The translations under genes were made by a program, and so were the position numbers. This document shows positions 54,003-63,717 of a DNA stretch of 64,000 bases, in pieces. This DNA comes from Tabrizicola_A aquatica (GTDB lineage: Bacteria > Pseudomonadota > Alphaproteobacteria > Rhodobacterales > Rhodobacteraceae), in NCBI GenBank assembly GCA_965194375.1, contig CBDAEL010000007.1; one strand, given 5' to 3'. The notes below the pieces were generated by a model, which was not told the DNA's origin, made no database searches, and worked only from the letters and a program-made list of their open reading frames with translations. Within the stretch, counting starts at the first letter, position 1, and every line of letters begins with the position of its first letter.

Positions 54003-55316
54003 TCACTCGGCCGCGCCGGGATAGTGGGCGTTGAAATCTTCCTCGATCGTCGCCGGGATCGGCAGCGGCTTTTCAAGCACACCCAGAAGCGGCAGGATCA
54101 CGAGGAAATAGGCGAACCAGTAGGCCGAGGCGATCAGCGAGATCGTGGCATAAGGCTCTTCGGCCGGCATGGCGCCAACCCACATCAGCACAACAAAGTC
54201 GATGACCAAGAGCCAGAACCAAGCCTTGAACTTGGGACGATAGCGGCCCGAGCGCACCGACGAGGTGTCCAGCCACGGCACGATCGCCATGACGGCAATT
54301 GCACCGAACATCGCCAGCACGCCAAAGAACTTGGCGTCAACGATGCCGAAGGTCAGCCATTCCACCGCGATCACCACCCAAACGTCGGCGGTAAAGGCGC
54401 GCAGAATTGCGTAGAACGGCAGGAAGTACCATTCCGGCACAATATGAGCAGGCGTCGCCAACGCGTTTGCTTCGATGTAGTTGTCGGGGTGACCCAGATA
54501 GTTGGGCATAAAACCGACAACGGCAAAGAAGATCGCAAGGATGAGGGCCAGTGCGACCAGATCCTTGACCACGTAATAGGGCCAGAACGGTACGGTATCT
54601 TTCGCGGCTTCCTCCTTGGACCCACGACGCACGTCAACACCCGTGGGGTTGTTGTTGCCGGTGGTGTGGAAAGCCCAGATGTGAACAGCCACCAAGGCAG
54701 CAATCACGAAGGGCAAGAGGTAATGCAGCGAGAAGAAGCGGTTCAGCGTGGCATTGTCCACGGCCGGTCCGCCCAACAGCCATTCCTGAATGACCGGGCC
54801 AATGCCGGGGATCGCACCGAACAAACCGGTGATCACCGTTGCACCCCAGAACGACATCTGGCCCCAAGGCAGAACGTAACCCATAAACGCGGTCGCCATC
54901 ATCAGAATGTAGATCACAATACCGATGATCCACGTCACCTCACGCGGGGCTTTGTAGCTGCCATAGTAGAGGCCGCGGAAGATGTGGAGGTAGACGGCAA
55001 AGAAGAACAGCGACGCGCCGTTCATGTGCAAATAGCGGATCATGTGACCGCCGTTCACGTTGCGCATGATGTGCTCGATCGAGGCGAAAGCCATGTCGAC
55101 ATGCGGGGTGTAATGCATGACCAGCACGATGCCGGTGATGATTTGCAGCGCAAGGCAAAACGTTAGAACGATGCCCCAAATCCACATCCAATTCAGGTTC
55201 TTGGGGGTTGGGAATGTCAACGTGTCATAGGCCAAGCCGACAATCGGCAGGCGCGTGTGCAGCCAGGTCTGAAAGCCCGGCTTGGGTTCATAATGGTCGT
55301 GCGGAATTCCGGCCAT
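54003..55316 (-). CDS. petB: Cytochrome b of the bc1 complex
   Basis: 437 residues with eight or more membrane helices. Quinol-site landmarks are TAFMGYVLPWGQMSFWGATV and the PEWYFLPFYAILRA segment (PEWY motif); histidines for the b haems lie in HMNGASLFFFAVYLHIFRGLYYGS-like and related helices. It transfers electrons across the membrane and drives proton translocation. The Rieske gene lies 12 bases upstream and petC 23 bases downstream. Confidence 0.97.
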   Translation of the reverse strand: MAGIPHDHYEPKPGFQTWLHTRLPIVGLAYDTLTFPTPKNLNWMWIWGIVLTFCLALQIITGIVLVMHYTPHVDMAFASIEHIMRNVNGGHMIRYLHMNGASLFFFAVYLHIFRGLYYGSYKAPREVTWIIGIVIYILMMATAFMGYVLPWGQMSFWGATVITGLFGAIPGIGPVIQEWLLGGPAVDNATLNRFFSLHYLLPFVIAALVAVHIWAFHTTGNNNPTGVDVRRGSKEEAAKDTVPFWPYYVVKDLVALALILAIFFAVVGFMPNYLGHPDNYIEANALATPAHIVPEWYFLPFYAILRAFTADVWVVIAVEWLTFGIVDAKFFGVLAMFGAIAVMAIVPWLDTSSVRSGRYRPKFKAWFWLLVIDFVVLMWVGAMPAEEPYATISLIASAYWFAYFLVILPLLGVLEKPLPIPATIEEDFNAHYPGAAE

Positions 55317-55328
55317 TTGGTGTGCTCC

Positions 55329-55889
55329 TTAGCCCAGCTTGATTGTTGATTCGTCTTCGAACGCGGCAACCGGAACGTCCAGGTTGCGCGGCGCAGGCCC
55401 TTTGCGGATGCGACCAGCGGTGTCGTAGTGCGATCCGTGGCAAGGGCAGAACCAGCCGCCAAATTCACCGGCACCGTCGCCAATCGGCACGCAGCCCAGA
55501 TGGGTGCACACGCCAATCATCACCAGCCACTCACCCGCCTCATCCAGCGTGCGGTTGGCGTCACTGGCATCGGCGTCAGGCTTGTTGGAGTTTGCGGACT
55601 TTGCGTCCATGAGATCTGTCAGCGCCACGGCGCGGGCAGCCTCAATTTCTTCGGGGCTGCGGCGGCGGATGAACACCGGCTTGCCGCGCCATTTCACGGT
55701 CAGTTGCGTGCCAACCTCGACACCTGAGACATCGACGAAAATCGACGCCAAGGCGCGGGTATCAGCCGAGGGGTTCATCTGATTGACCAGCGGCCAAACC
55801 GCTGCGCCAGTGGCAACAGCGCCGGCACCGGCAGTTGCGTAATACAGGAAATCCCTGCGGGTGCCTGCGTCATTCTCTGCGTGGGACAC
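55329..55889 (-). CDS. petA: Rieske iron-sulfur protein of the bc1 complex
   Basis: 186 residues from a GTG at 55889, with a GGAAGGGAG site about ten bases upstream; the frame to 56006 is non-coding-like. The N-terminus has a Tat-type TRRDFLYYATAGAGAVA signal anchor. The 2Fe-2S ligands are in CTHLGCVPIG and CPCHGSHYD. It shuttles electrons from quinol to cytochrome c1. First gene of the operon petA-petB-petC. Confidence 0.96.
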   Translation of the reverse strand: MSHAENDAGTRRDFLYYATAGAGAVATGAAVWPLVNQMNPSADTRALASIFVDVSGVEVGTQLTVKWRGKPVFIRRRSPEEIEAARAVALTDLMDAKSANSNKPDADASDANRTLDEAGEWLVMIGVCTHLGCVPIGDGAGEFGGWFCPCHGSHYDTAGRIRKGPAPRNLDVPVAAFEDESTIKLG

Positions 55890-56084
55890 GAGATCTTCTC
55901 CCTTCCAAGGCCGCCGGGCGCGACCCATATACCGATGCGGCCGCAGTTTCCCGCAGCCTCGCCGGGCGGGTTGTAGACAAGGATTTTTCCGCCGTCCAGC
56001 GGTCAAAGGAGCGCAGGGGGGGCTGTTTTTCGCTTTTGTTGCCCGGCAGGGCTTGCAAAATCGTCCAGCGCGCCCAAAGGCCGC

Positions 56085-56693
56085 TTAGGCTGGGCGCGTT
56101 GAAACCATGGAGGCACGCGCCGAAAACCCTTGTTCCCAAGCTGCCAGCCGTGGCCGATCCTGCCGCCAATGCCGCTCGGCATGGCGGAAATCCAGATAGC
56201 TGAGCGCCACGGCCACTGCGACATGGGCCATGGTCAGACGCCCCTCCAAGAGCACCATGCCCCGGGCCTCAATCGCATCGAGCGCCCGGGAGACCTTGGC
56301 CCATTGGCCTTCAACCCAAGGGGCAAAGCGCAGCGCCTCGGGGCGCAGACGCGTCTCATAGACCATCAATAGCGCAGCCTCGAGCATGCCATCCGCCGTC
56401 GCCTCTAGCGTCAACACCGGCCAAAGGTCAGATCCGGCCGGGTACAGCCCCGCGCCCGACACATGGTCCAGATAGCGGCAGATCACCCGGCTGTCATAGA
56501 GGGCAGGGCCACCATCATCCGGGATCAGTGCAGGGATCTTGCCCAAGGGGTTCTGGTCCAAGGGCATCGAGCCCGGGTCCAGCGGGCTGCCCGCCACCGT
56601 CTGCACCTGCACTTGGTCAGCCAGACCCGATTCGTGGATCAGAACCATGACCTTGCGGCCAAAGGGCGTGGTCGGAGAGGTGAAAAGCTGCAT
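56085..56693 (-). CDS. Glutathione S-transferase family protein
   Basis: 202 residues from the ATG at 56693 (GAGG site). The thioredoxin-like N-terminal domain reads QLFTSPTTPFGRKVMVLIHE, with the active-site Ser/Thr in TSPTTPFGRKV, DQNPLGKIPALI with the cis-proline, and LYDSRVICRYLD for the glutathione contact. The C-terminal helical domain has the N-cap motif LTMAHVAVAVALSYLDFR. It may conjugate glutathione or have isomerase activity. Confidence 0.88.
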   Translation of the reverse strand: MQLFTSPTTPFGRKVMVLIHESGLADQVQVQTVAGSPLDPGSMPLDQNPLGKIPALIPDDGGPALYDSRVICRYLDHVSGAGLYPAGSDLWPVLTLEATADGMLEAALLMVYETRLRPEALRFAPWVEGQWAKVSRALDAIEARGMVLLEGRLTMAHVAVAVALSYLDFRHAERHWRQDRPRLAAWEQGFSARASMVSTRPA

Positions 56694-56744
56694 GGTGGCC
56701 TCGCGCATGATCTGCCCGCAGACAATCCCGGCGGGGCGGCCCCG

Positions 56745-59700
56745 TCAAGCCGGGTCGCGCGCGCCTTGGCCACCGCCCTCAATCAGGCGACGCAGATGAT
56801 CGGCCAAAACCTCGACATTGCCGGGGCGCAAGATTGACAGATGGGTGCCGGGCAGGTCATGCAACGTCATCCCTCCCCGTGCGACCGAGGCCCATCCCAG
56901 CCCCGTCGCCAGCGCCTCTGGGCTGTCCCAGAAACTGTGATCGGCGCGAAACACCGTGAGCGGCCCATCATAGGGTTTGGGCTTATAAAACTCGACCGCG
57001 CAGACATTGGCGGCAATCAGGTTGTGCGCGTTCACCTGATCCGGTGCCGCGCGCAGAGCCTCGCGCCGCTCGCGGTAACGATCCAGCCGGTTTTTCAGAA
57101 CACGGCCAAAATGGCCGACGCCGTGCAGGCGCACCTGTTGGAGATGGGCGTGCAGTTTGTGGCGACCGGCCAGAGCGGGCCGACCATCGGGGCCCATCGC
57201 GTCCAATACCGCCAAAACCCGCACCTCACGCCCAGCGGCGTGCAGCAACTGCGCCAGCTCATAGGCGAAATACGCAGCCATAGACACGGCCCCCAGCCCG
57301 ACGGGACCTGTCGGGAAATAGGTCTGGATCTCTTCAAAATAGATGCGCGCCGTGCGTTCAACATTGATGTCGTCCAGATTGCGCGGCATGCCGACCGAGA
57401 GGCCAAACACCGGCTGATCGGGGCCCAGCGCCGCTGCGAGAGGGCGGAATAGATCTTCGTTTCGTCCCAGAACATGAATGGCAAAAAAAGGGGGCTTCGA
57501 TCCCTCAGGCTGGATCGCGATGGTATATCGCGGCGCGGTCACCCCGCTTTGCAGCATCTCGGCCAAGGCCGCAGCGCTGCCATGATGATGCAGATTTGCG
57601 GTCAACAAGGCATATCCGGTGCGCTGTTCGATCAGGCTGACCAACCGCAGCGCCAAGAGCGAATCGCCCCCCAGATCGCTGAACAGGGCGTCGGGTGGCA
57701 CATGGGCGCGCTCCAACACCTCGGCCATGCAGGCCGCGATCACACGCGTTAATGGGTCGACAACCCGGCTGGCTGCCATCGCGCCACGCGCGGCCTCGGG
57801 GCGCGGCATCGGCAAGGCGCGGCGGTCGATCTTGCCATTGGCCCCAACCGGAAGGCTCTCAACGCCAATCACCAGCGGCACCATTGCGCGCGGCAGTTTG
57901 CGCCCAGCCGCAGCGGTGATGTCGTCAGCCGACAAACCCGGCTCTGCCACCACCCAAGCCACCAGCCGCGGGGCGGGTTCGTGCAGCACCGCGACATGCG
58001 CCGCGCGCACGCCAGGTAGAGCGGCCACCTGCCGCTCTACCTGATGCAGATCGATACGCTGGCCGCGCAGTTTGATCTGGCGGTCGCGGCGACCCAAGAA
58101 CTCCAATTGCCCATCCGCCCGCCACCGCGCCTGATCACCAGTGCGGTAGATCCTCCCCCCCCGCACCCAAGGGTCTGGCTGAAATGCCTCTGCCTCGGCC
58201 AAATCGCCGAGATACCCGCCGGTCACCGCAGGTCCACCAATCCACAGCATCCCCGTGCCGCCCATCGGAGTCAGACTGCCGTCACAGGCGCGCAGTACCG
58301 TGCGGGCGTGAGCCAATGGGCGACCGATCGGCACCTCGCCTAGATCATCCGGCAAGGGCTGACTGGGCATGACCGCAAAGGCCGTCGCGGTGATCGTGGT
58401 CTCGGTTGGGCCATAGCCGTTCATGCAAGCCACATCCGGCGCAACCTCGCGCCAGCGGCGGAGCGCTTGGGGATTAATCCGTTCACTCCCCGCAATGACG
58501 AGCCGCAGTGCAGGCGCAAACCGCGCGCCAGTCAGGGCCATCTCCTCCACAAGCACATGCCAGAAACTCGCGGGGAGATTGGCCACCGTGACCGCCTCTC
58601 GCGCCAAGAAGGCGACAAAGGCGCGAACCGATTCCGCCGCAGCCTCATCGCGCACCACCACAGTGGCCCCGGCCAGAAGCGTTGGGAAAATCTCTTCCAA
58701 CGCCACGTCAAAACCTAACCCGGCAAAATGCAAAACCCGGTCCGACGGCTGTAGCCCGAAGGCCGCGATCGTCGCGGACCCATGCGCCGAAAGCGCTCCA
58801 CACAGCCCCCGCACCCCCTTGGGTGCGCCGGTCGATCCTGAGGTGAACACCACATACGCCAACCGATCCGCGTCAGGGATCGGGCGATCCGGCGGCACCT
58901 GCTGCTGATCCGCGAGATCAGGGGCCAGAACCACCGACGCGCCAAGCGCCTCCGCGCGGTCGCTGACCAGCACGCGGGCGCCGGCTTGGGCCGCCAGATC
59001 CGCCAGCCAACTGTCCGGCAGATCAGGGTCCAGCGGCAAAAAGGCTGCACCCAGCTTCAGCACCGCCAAAAGCGCCGTCACATGACCCGCCCCCCGCGGC
59101 ATTTTGACCCCCACAACATCACCCGGCACGACCCCAGCCGCCTGCAACCGGGCGGCAAGGGCATTGGCGGCCAGGTCCAGCGCCCGATAGCTGAACACCC
59201 GCCCGACGGCAGGCTCGATCACCGCCGGGGCCTCAGGGTGCGCCGCTGCCACCGCCTCAAACCGGCTGGCAACACAGGGGGGTGCATCGCACAGCGCTGT
59301 GTCTGGCTGCCCCAACTTCAAAAGCACTGCGGTTTCGGATGTGGACAGCATGTCAACTTTGCCCAAGGGCGTTGCCGCATCGGCCTTGGCCATCTCGTTC
59401 AACAGCCGCACAACCTGCGCCAAAAGCGCCGCCGCCATATCCGGCGCGATACGCGCGGGATCATGTTCGATCACCATCTGCATTTCGGCATCATCGGCCA
59501 CCGCCAAGGTGGCCGCCGCCGTGCCCTCCTCGACCAGCCGCACCGACCAATCCGCCCACTCACCCCCAAGGCCCCGCATCCGCGCCTCAAGCGAGCTGTG
59601 AGCGTGCATCACGATTGTGTCGAACAGCAGTGCCTCGCCCGAAAGCCCCGCCCAGCGCCGAACCTCGGTCAGGCTAGCATGGGCATGGGGGCGCATCTCC

Positions 59701-60680
59701 AGTGTCAGCGCGCGCAATCGCGCCAGAACGTCCCCAAGGCTGTCCTGCCCCTGCAACCGCAACCGCAGCGGCAAGGTGGAAATCAAACACCCCACAGTCC
59801 GGTCAAGCCCCGGCATCAGCCTGCGACCGGAGTCCACCAAGCCAAAGCACACCTCCTCTTGCCCCGTCCAGCGCGCCAGAACTATGGCCCAAGCCGATTG
59901 AACCGCGTTCAGGGGTGTTGCCCCCATAGCCCTAACCCGGTCCCGAAGGGTCACCGATTGGGCCAAAGACAGAGATGCCGCCTGTATCGCCATACGACCC
60001 GAGAGATCACCGCCCAACCGGGCCAAGGGTGCCGCGGCCGCCCCATCGGCAAACATCCGGGCAAAAAACGCCTCGGCCGCTGTCTTGTCGGTCTGGCGCA
60101 CCTCGGCCGAAAACTTAGCAAAACTTTGTCCCTGATAGGGCGGCAACATCTGCCCGCCCAAAAGGATCCCCAACTCTTCGAGCATAATCGCCATCGACGC
60201 CCCATCGATCAGCGCATGATGAATGGTCCAGACCATGACAGCCCGTGAAGGGCTAAGCCGCAAGAGGTTGATCCGCCACCCGGGCCGTGCCTGCACATCC
60301 ACGCCCGTAAGCCGGTCCTGTGCCAAAAAGGCCTGCAATGCAGCCGTCTGACCCTCAGGCGACAGATCGGACAGATCCTGCTCCGCTAGGACAAGATCGG
60401 GCTCGGGCAGAACCTGCTGCGCCACACCGCCCTGCGCATCCGGCACCAAGCGCATTCGCAACGCATCGTGCCGCGCGGCCAAGGCCAGCCACGCCGCGCG
60501 CATCGGCCCTGCCGCAAACTGTGGCAAGGTCCCGTCCACCACAATCTGCTCAAGATTGGCCCAAGGTCGCCCAGCCAGCGTGCTTTCCAAAAGCAAGCCC
60601 TGCTGCATCGCCGTCGCAGGGCCGACCCCACGAACCGTTTGTCGCGTCACACCAGACACTGACCGATGACCCCTACCCAC
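56745..60680 (-). CDS. Single-module nonribosomal peptide synthetase (C-A-T-TE)
   Basis: Up to 1311 residues. A condensation domain (15-440) with HHALIDG at 154-160 is followed by an adenylation domain (about 455-950) with FTSGSTGAPKG, NGYGPTETTI, YRTGDQAR and the lysine of PVGANGKIDRR. The carrier domain has its phosphopantetheine serine near residue 1006 (LGGDSLLALR) and a thioesterase follows (1070-1311) with His in LPGTHLSIL. The thioesterase nucleophile motif reads GAVSMAA rather than GxSxG. My hand-read pocket code is D-V-E-S-V-A-G-I-T-K; the acidic third residue hints at a basic amino acid. No partner NRPS, MbtH or phosphopantetheinyl transferase gene is in the window. The GTG start at 60680 is uncertain. 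Confidence 0.88.
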   Translation of the reverse strand: MGRGHRSVSGVTRQTVRGVGPATAMQQGLLLESTLAGRPWANLEQIVVDGTLPQFAAGPMRAAWLALAARHDALRMRLVPDAQGGVAQQVLPEPDLVLAEQDLSDLSPEGQTAALQAFLAQDRLTGVDVQARPGWRINLLRLSPSRAVMVWTIHHALIDGASMAIMLEELGILLGGQMLPPYQGQSFAKFSAEVRQTDKTAAEAFFARMFADGAAAAPLARLGGDLSGRMAIQAASLSLAQSVTLRDRVRAMGATPLNAVQSAWAIVLARWTGQEEVCFGLVDSGRRLMPGLDRTVGCLISTLPLRLRLQGQDSLGDVLARLRALTLEMRPHAHASLTEVRRWAGLSGEALLFDTIVMHAHSSLEARMRGLGGEWADWSVRLVEEGTAAATLAVADDAEMQMVIEHDPARIAPDMAAALLAQVVRLLNEMAKADAATPLGKVDMLSTSETAVLLKLGQPDTALCDAPPCVASRFEAVAAAHPEAPAVIEPAVGRVFSYRALDLAANALAARLQAAGVVPGDVVGVKMPRGAGHVTALLAVLKLGAAFLPLDPDLPDSWLADLAAQAGARVLVSDRAEALGASVVLAPDLADQQQVPPDRPIPDADRLAYVVFTSGSTGAPKGVRGLCGALSAHGSATIAAFGLQPSDRVLHFAGLGFDVALEEIFPTLLAGATVVVRDEAAAESVRAFVAFLAREAVTVANLPASFWHVLVEEMALTGARFAPALRLVIAGSERINPQALRRWREVAPDVACMNGYGPTETTITATAFAVMPSQPLPDDLGEVPIGRPLAHARTVLRACDGSLTPMGGTGMLWIGGPAVTGGYLGDLAEAEAFQPDPWVRGGRIYRTGDQARWRADGQLEFLGRRDRQIKLRGQRIDLHQVERQVAALPGVRAAHVAVLHEPAPRLVAWVVAEPGLSADDITAAAGRKLPRAMVPLVIGVESLPVGANGKIDRRALPMPRPEAARGAMAASRVVDPLTRVIAACMAEVLERAHVPPDALFSDLGGDSLLALRLVSLIEQRTGYALLTANLHHHGSAAALAEMLQSGVTAPRYTIAIQPEGSKPPFFAIHVLGRNEDLFRPLAAALGPDQPVFGLSVGMPRNLDDINVERTARIYFEEIQTYFPTGPVGLGAVSMAAYFAYELAQLLHAAGREVRVLAVLDAMGPDGRPALAGRHKLHAHLQQVRLHGVGHFGRVLKNRLDRYRERREALRAAPDQVNAHNLIAANVCAVEFYKPKPYDGPLTVFRADHSFWDSPEALATGLGWASVARGGMTLHDLPGTHLSILRPGNVEVLADHLRRLIEGGGQGARDPA

Positions 60681-60883
60681 GTTCCCGCCCCAACGCCCTT
60701 AAGCCGAGCTTGGCCCCAATTGCCGCGACACTGGCATTGAAGGCGGTCAATCCTGTGGCGCGTGGCGGGCGATTTCAAGACAAATGCCGCAGACCCAAGG
60801 CATTCGGCTGCGACAAAACTTTGCGGGTGAGAAGCCTTCGCTTTTTCCAATCCACACGCTAGATGGTGCGCAAAGAGGGACAT

Positions 60884-61096
60884 ATGATGCTCAACGATCC
60901 GCTGTTTATCGTCGCCGCCATCGCCAGCCTTATCGTTCTGGTCATCTTGATGATCGGCATCGGTGGCTTTGCCAAAGGCGGCGAGTTCAATCGCAAGCAC
61001 GCCAACCGCGTGATGCGCTGGCGCATTGGCGCGCAGTTCGTCGCGGTGATCCTGATCGTGTCCTTCGCATATTTGCGCAGCCGGGGAGGCAACTGA
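60884..61096 (+). CDS. Twin-transmembrane HIG1-like small protein
   Basis: 70 residues from the ATG at 60884 (an ATG at 60887 has slightly better spacing from the GAGGG site). Two hydrophobic helices (FIVAAIASLIVLVILMIGIG and IGAQFVAVILIVSFAYL) flank a short basic loop KGGEFNRKHANRVMRWR, the pattern of the HIG1 (hypoxia-induced) family; mitochondrial relatives bind respiratory supercomplexes. The stop overlaps the adenosyltransferase start as TGATG. Confidence 0.8.
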   Translation: MMLNDPLFIVAAIASLIVLVILMIGIGGFAKGGEFNRKHANRVMRWRIGAQFVAVILIVSFAYLRSRGGN

Positions 61097-61668
61097 TGGT
61101 CGTTCTGTCGAAAATCTACACGAAAACTGGGGATGCGGGCGAAACTGCGCTGGGCAACGGCGCGCGTGTCGCCAAACACTCCACCCGCGTGTCGGCCTAT
61201 GGCACGGTGGATGAAACCAACGCGACCGTTGGCCTCGCCCGCCAACATGCGACTGGTGACATGGACGCGGCCCTTGCCCGCATCTCGAACGACCTCTTCG
61301 ATCTGGGTGCTGATCTGTGCACGCCGGACATGCACATGGATGCCACCCTGTCCTATACCCCGCTGCGCATGATTTCGGGCCAAGTCGACCGGCTGGAGCG
61401 TGAGATCGACGCGATGAATGACAAGCTGAACCCGCTGCGCAGCTTTATCCTACCCGGCGGCAGTGCGCTTGCCGCGCATCTGCACCTGTGCCGCACCGTT
61501 TGCCGCCGCGCTGAACGGTTGGTGGTAGAGCTTGCGACCATGGAAGAGGTGAACAACGACGCGGTGAAATACCTCAACCGCCTGTCGGATTGGTTCTTCG
61601 TCGCTGGCCGTATCGCCAACAACGATGGTAAGGATGACGTGCTCTGGGTGCCCGGCCTCACCCGCTGA
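61096..61668 (+). CDS. Cob(I)alamin adenosyltransferase, PduO type
   Basis: 190 residues from the ATG at 61096, with GGGGAGG upstream; longer frames reach back into other genes. The ATP-binding signature KIYTKTGDAGETALGNG lies at the N-terminus, followed by the KHSTRVSAYGTVDETNA motif and a C-terminal helix with RRAERLVVEL and YLNRLSDWFFVAGR. It transfers the adenosyl group of ATP to cob(I)alamin to form coenzyme B12. The coupling with a HIG1-like gene is by one-base overlap. Confidence 0.93.
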   Translation: MVVLSKIYTKTGDAGETALGNGARVAKHSTRVSAYGTVDETNATVGLARQHATGDMDAALARISNDLFDLGADLCTPDMHMDATLSYTPLRMISGQVDRLEREIDAMNDKLNPLRSFILPGGSALAAHLHLCRTVCRRAERLVVELATMEEVNNDAVKYLNRLSDWFFVAGRIANNDGKDDVLWVPGLTR

Positions 61669-61806
61669 TCGGCTTTACCGCTCAATACGCGGCGTCTCGT
61701 CGCCCTTTCCTGTCGCATTTGCACTGTTGTCTGTGTCCGGGAATCGGTATTAGCCCATGCAAGAGCTTGAATTGGCCCTAAGGGCCGCTGTTGGGAGATT
61801 CTGCCG

Positions 61807-62568
61807 ATGAAGGTCCTCGTGCCTGTCAAACGTGTGATCGACTACAACGTGAAGGTTCGCGTGAAGGCGGACGGTTCCGGTGTTGATCTTGCGAACGTGA
61901 AAATGTCGATGAACCCCTTTGACGAGATTGCCGTCGAAGAGGCGATCCGGCTGAAGGAAAAGGGCATCGCGACCGAGGTGGTCGTGGTGTCGATTGGCGT
62001 AAAGCAGGCGCAGGAAACCCTGCGCACCGCGCTCGCCATGGGCGCGGATCGCGCCATCCTGATCGAGGCCACCGCCGATGTTCAGACCGATATCGAGCCT
62101 TTGGCTGTGGCCAAGCTCTTGGCCGCAGTCGTCAAGGAAGAGGCCCCCGGCATCGTCCTGTGCGGCAAGCAGGCCATCGACAATGACATGAACGCCACTG
62201 GCCAGATGCTGGCGGCCCTTTTGGGCTGGTCGCAGGCCACCTTCGTGTCGGAACTCGCGATTGACGGCGACAAGGCTGTGGTGACCCGTGAAGTCGACGG
62301 CGGTCTGCAGTCCATCTCGGTCGCCATGCCGACCATCGTGACGGTCGATCTGCGTCTGAACGAGCCGCGCTATGCGTCGTTGCCGAACATCATGAAAGCC
62401 AAGGCCAAACCCTTGGCCACCAAGACCCCGGCAGATTACGGCGTTGACGTCGCGCCGCGTCTGACTGTGGTCAAGACCACCGAACCCGCAGGCCGCAAGG
62501 CTGGCGTCAAGGTTGGCTCGGTGGAAGAGCTGATTGCAAAACTCAAAGACGAAGCAGGGGTGATCTGA
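61807..62568 (+). CDS. etfB: Electron transfer flavoprotein beta subunit
   Basis: 253 residues. ETF beta binds AMP and partners with EtfA to pass electrons from acyl-CoA dehydrogenases to the quinone pool. Landmarks are VPVKRVIDYNVKV, MNPFDEIAVEEAIRLKEKG, the AMP-site GKQAIDNDMNATGQMLAALL and the recognition-loop-like RLNEPRYASLPNIMKAKAKP. The stop overlaps etfA as TGATG. A GGGAGA site precedes the ATG. Confidence 0.96.
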   Translation: MKVLVPVKRVIDYNVKVRVKADGSGVDLANVKMSMNPFDEIAVEEAIRLKEKGIATEVVVVSIGVKQAQETLRTALAMGADRAILIEATADVQTDIEPLAVAKLLAAVVKEEAPGIVLCGKQAIDNDMNATGQMLAALLGWSQATFVSELAIDGDKAVVTREVDGGLQSISVAMPTIVTVDLRLNEPRYASLPNIMKAKAKPLATKTPADYGVDVAPRLTVVKTTEPAGRKAGVKVGSVEELIAKLKDEAGVI

Positions 62569-63479
62569 TGGCCGTTCTTCTTCTTGCCGATGTGAATGGC
62601 GACCAACTGGCGACCGACGCGGTGGCCAAAGCGCTGACCGGTGTTAAGGGTCTGGGCGAAGTGCATCTTCTGGTCGCTGGTCCGGCTTCGGCTGCGGCTG
62701 AGGCGGCCAAGCTGGAAGGTGCCTCCAAGGTGCTGCACGCCGAAGACGCGGGCCACGGCCTTGCCGAATCGCTGGCTGATCTGGTGGTCGGTCTGGCCGG
62801 TGGCTACAGCCACATCGCCGCACCTGCGACCGCGTTTTCCAAGAATGTGCTTCCCCGCGTGGCTGCCCTTCTGGACGTGATGGTGCTGTCGGACGTGACC
62901 GCAGTGATCGACGCCGACACGTTCGAGCGCCCGATCTATGCCGGCAACGCGATCCAAACCGTGAAATCGGCTGACGCGAAGAAAGTCTTCACCGTGCGCA
63001 CCGCGGCCTTCGCCGCAGCGGGCATGGGTGGCTCGGCATCGGTTGAGACGGTTGCGCCGAAAGCCTCGGCTCTGTCGACTTGGGTCGAAGACCGCGTCGC
63101 CGCCTCTGACCGGCCCGAGTTGACCTCGGCCAAGGTCGTGGTCTCGGGCGGCCGTGGCGTCGGCTCGAAGGAATCCTTCGATCTGATCGAAGGTCTGGCT
63201 GACAAGCTCGGCGCTGCCGTTGGTGCCTCGCGCGCTGCTGTGGACTCTGGCTATGCGCCGAACGACTGGCAGGTTGGCCAGACCGGCAAGGTTGTCGCCC
63301 CGCAGCTTTATGTCGCCGTCGGCATCTCGGGCGCGATCCAGCACCTTGCGGGGATGAAGGATTCCAAGATCATCGTTGCGATCAACAAAGACGAAGAAGC
63401 GCCGATCTTCCAAGTGGCCGATTATGGCCTCGTGGCCGACCTCTTCGCTGCTGTCCCGGAAATGACCGGCAAACTCTAA
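62568..63479 (+). CDS. etfA: Electron transfer flavoprotein alpha subunit
   Basis: 303 residues, slightly short of the usual 310. The C-terminal FAD-binding domain shows VVSGGRGVGSKESF, GASRAAVDSGYAPNDWQVGQ, APQLYVAVGISGAIQHLAGM and INKDEEAPIFQVADYGLVAD. Together with EtfB it forms the soluble flavoprotein that links fatty-acid and amino-acid oxidation to ETF-ubiquinone oxidoreductase. The gene ends in a G+C-rich hairpin. Confidence 0.96.
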   Translation: MAVLLLADVNGDQLATDAVAKALTGVKGLGEVHLLVAGPASAAAEAAKLEGASKVLHAEDAGHGLAESLADLVVGLAGGYSHIAAPATAFSKNVLPRVAALLDVMVLSDVTAVIDADTFERPIYAGNAIQTVKSADAKKVFTVRTAAFAAAGMGGSASVETVAPKASALSTWVEDRVAASDRPELTSAKVVVSGGRGVGSKESFDLIEGLADKLGAAVGASRAAVDSGYAPNDWQVGQTGKVVAPQLYVAVGISGAIQHLAGMKDSKIIVAINKDEEAPIFQVADYGLVADLFAAVPEMTGKL

Positions 63480-63506
63480 GGACGGAACCTGATTTCGTCT
63501 TCGCGG

Positions 63507-63529
63507 CGGGCGCCCTCGGGCGCCCGTTT
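63507..63529 (+). terminator. G+C-rich hairpin after etfA
   Basis: CGGGCGCC and GGCGCCCG form a perfect stem around a short loop, followed by only three T. It starts 28 bases after the etfA stop and is a probable though short-tailed terminator. Confidence 0.6.
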
Positions 63530-63717
63530 GCGTTACAAGGGATGCAGATCTAGCCCCGGCATCCGCTCTGCTGCCAACGCGTTGACATACTGAAACTGCC
63601 ACAGCGTGAACCTCAGCGGCATTGGCCCGCCCCGACCCTCTGGCGGTTTGACGCACCCCCACCCCAGGGGCGCCTTCTTTGCCCACAGAAGCGCGCAATA
63701 GCAATCAACCCGTCCAA

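Noticed and set aside
53961..55166. A 401-codon plus-strand frame opposite petB and petC
   Set aside because: It lies antisense to clear cytochrome genes and has a shadow-like composition rich in His, Arg and Asp.
58986..60248. A 420-codon plus-strand frame opposite the NRPS gene
   Set aside because: It is antisense to well-conserved condensation and adenylation motifs, is rich in Arg, His and Gln as expected of a shadow frame in G+C-rich DNA, and has no family motif.
63533..63717. A minus-strand open frame of about 60 codons after the right-edge gene
   Set aside because: There is no good start codon or ribosome site in the available stretch, so it was not called as a gene.
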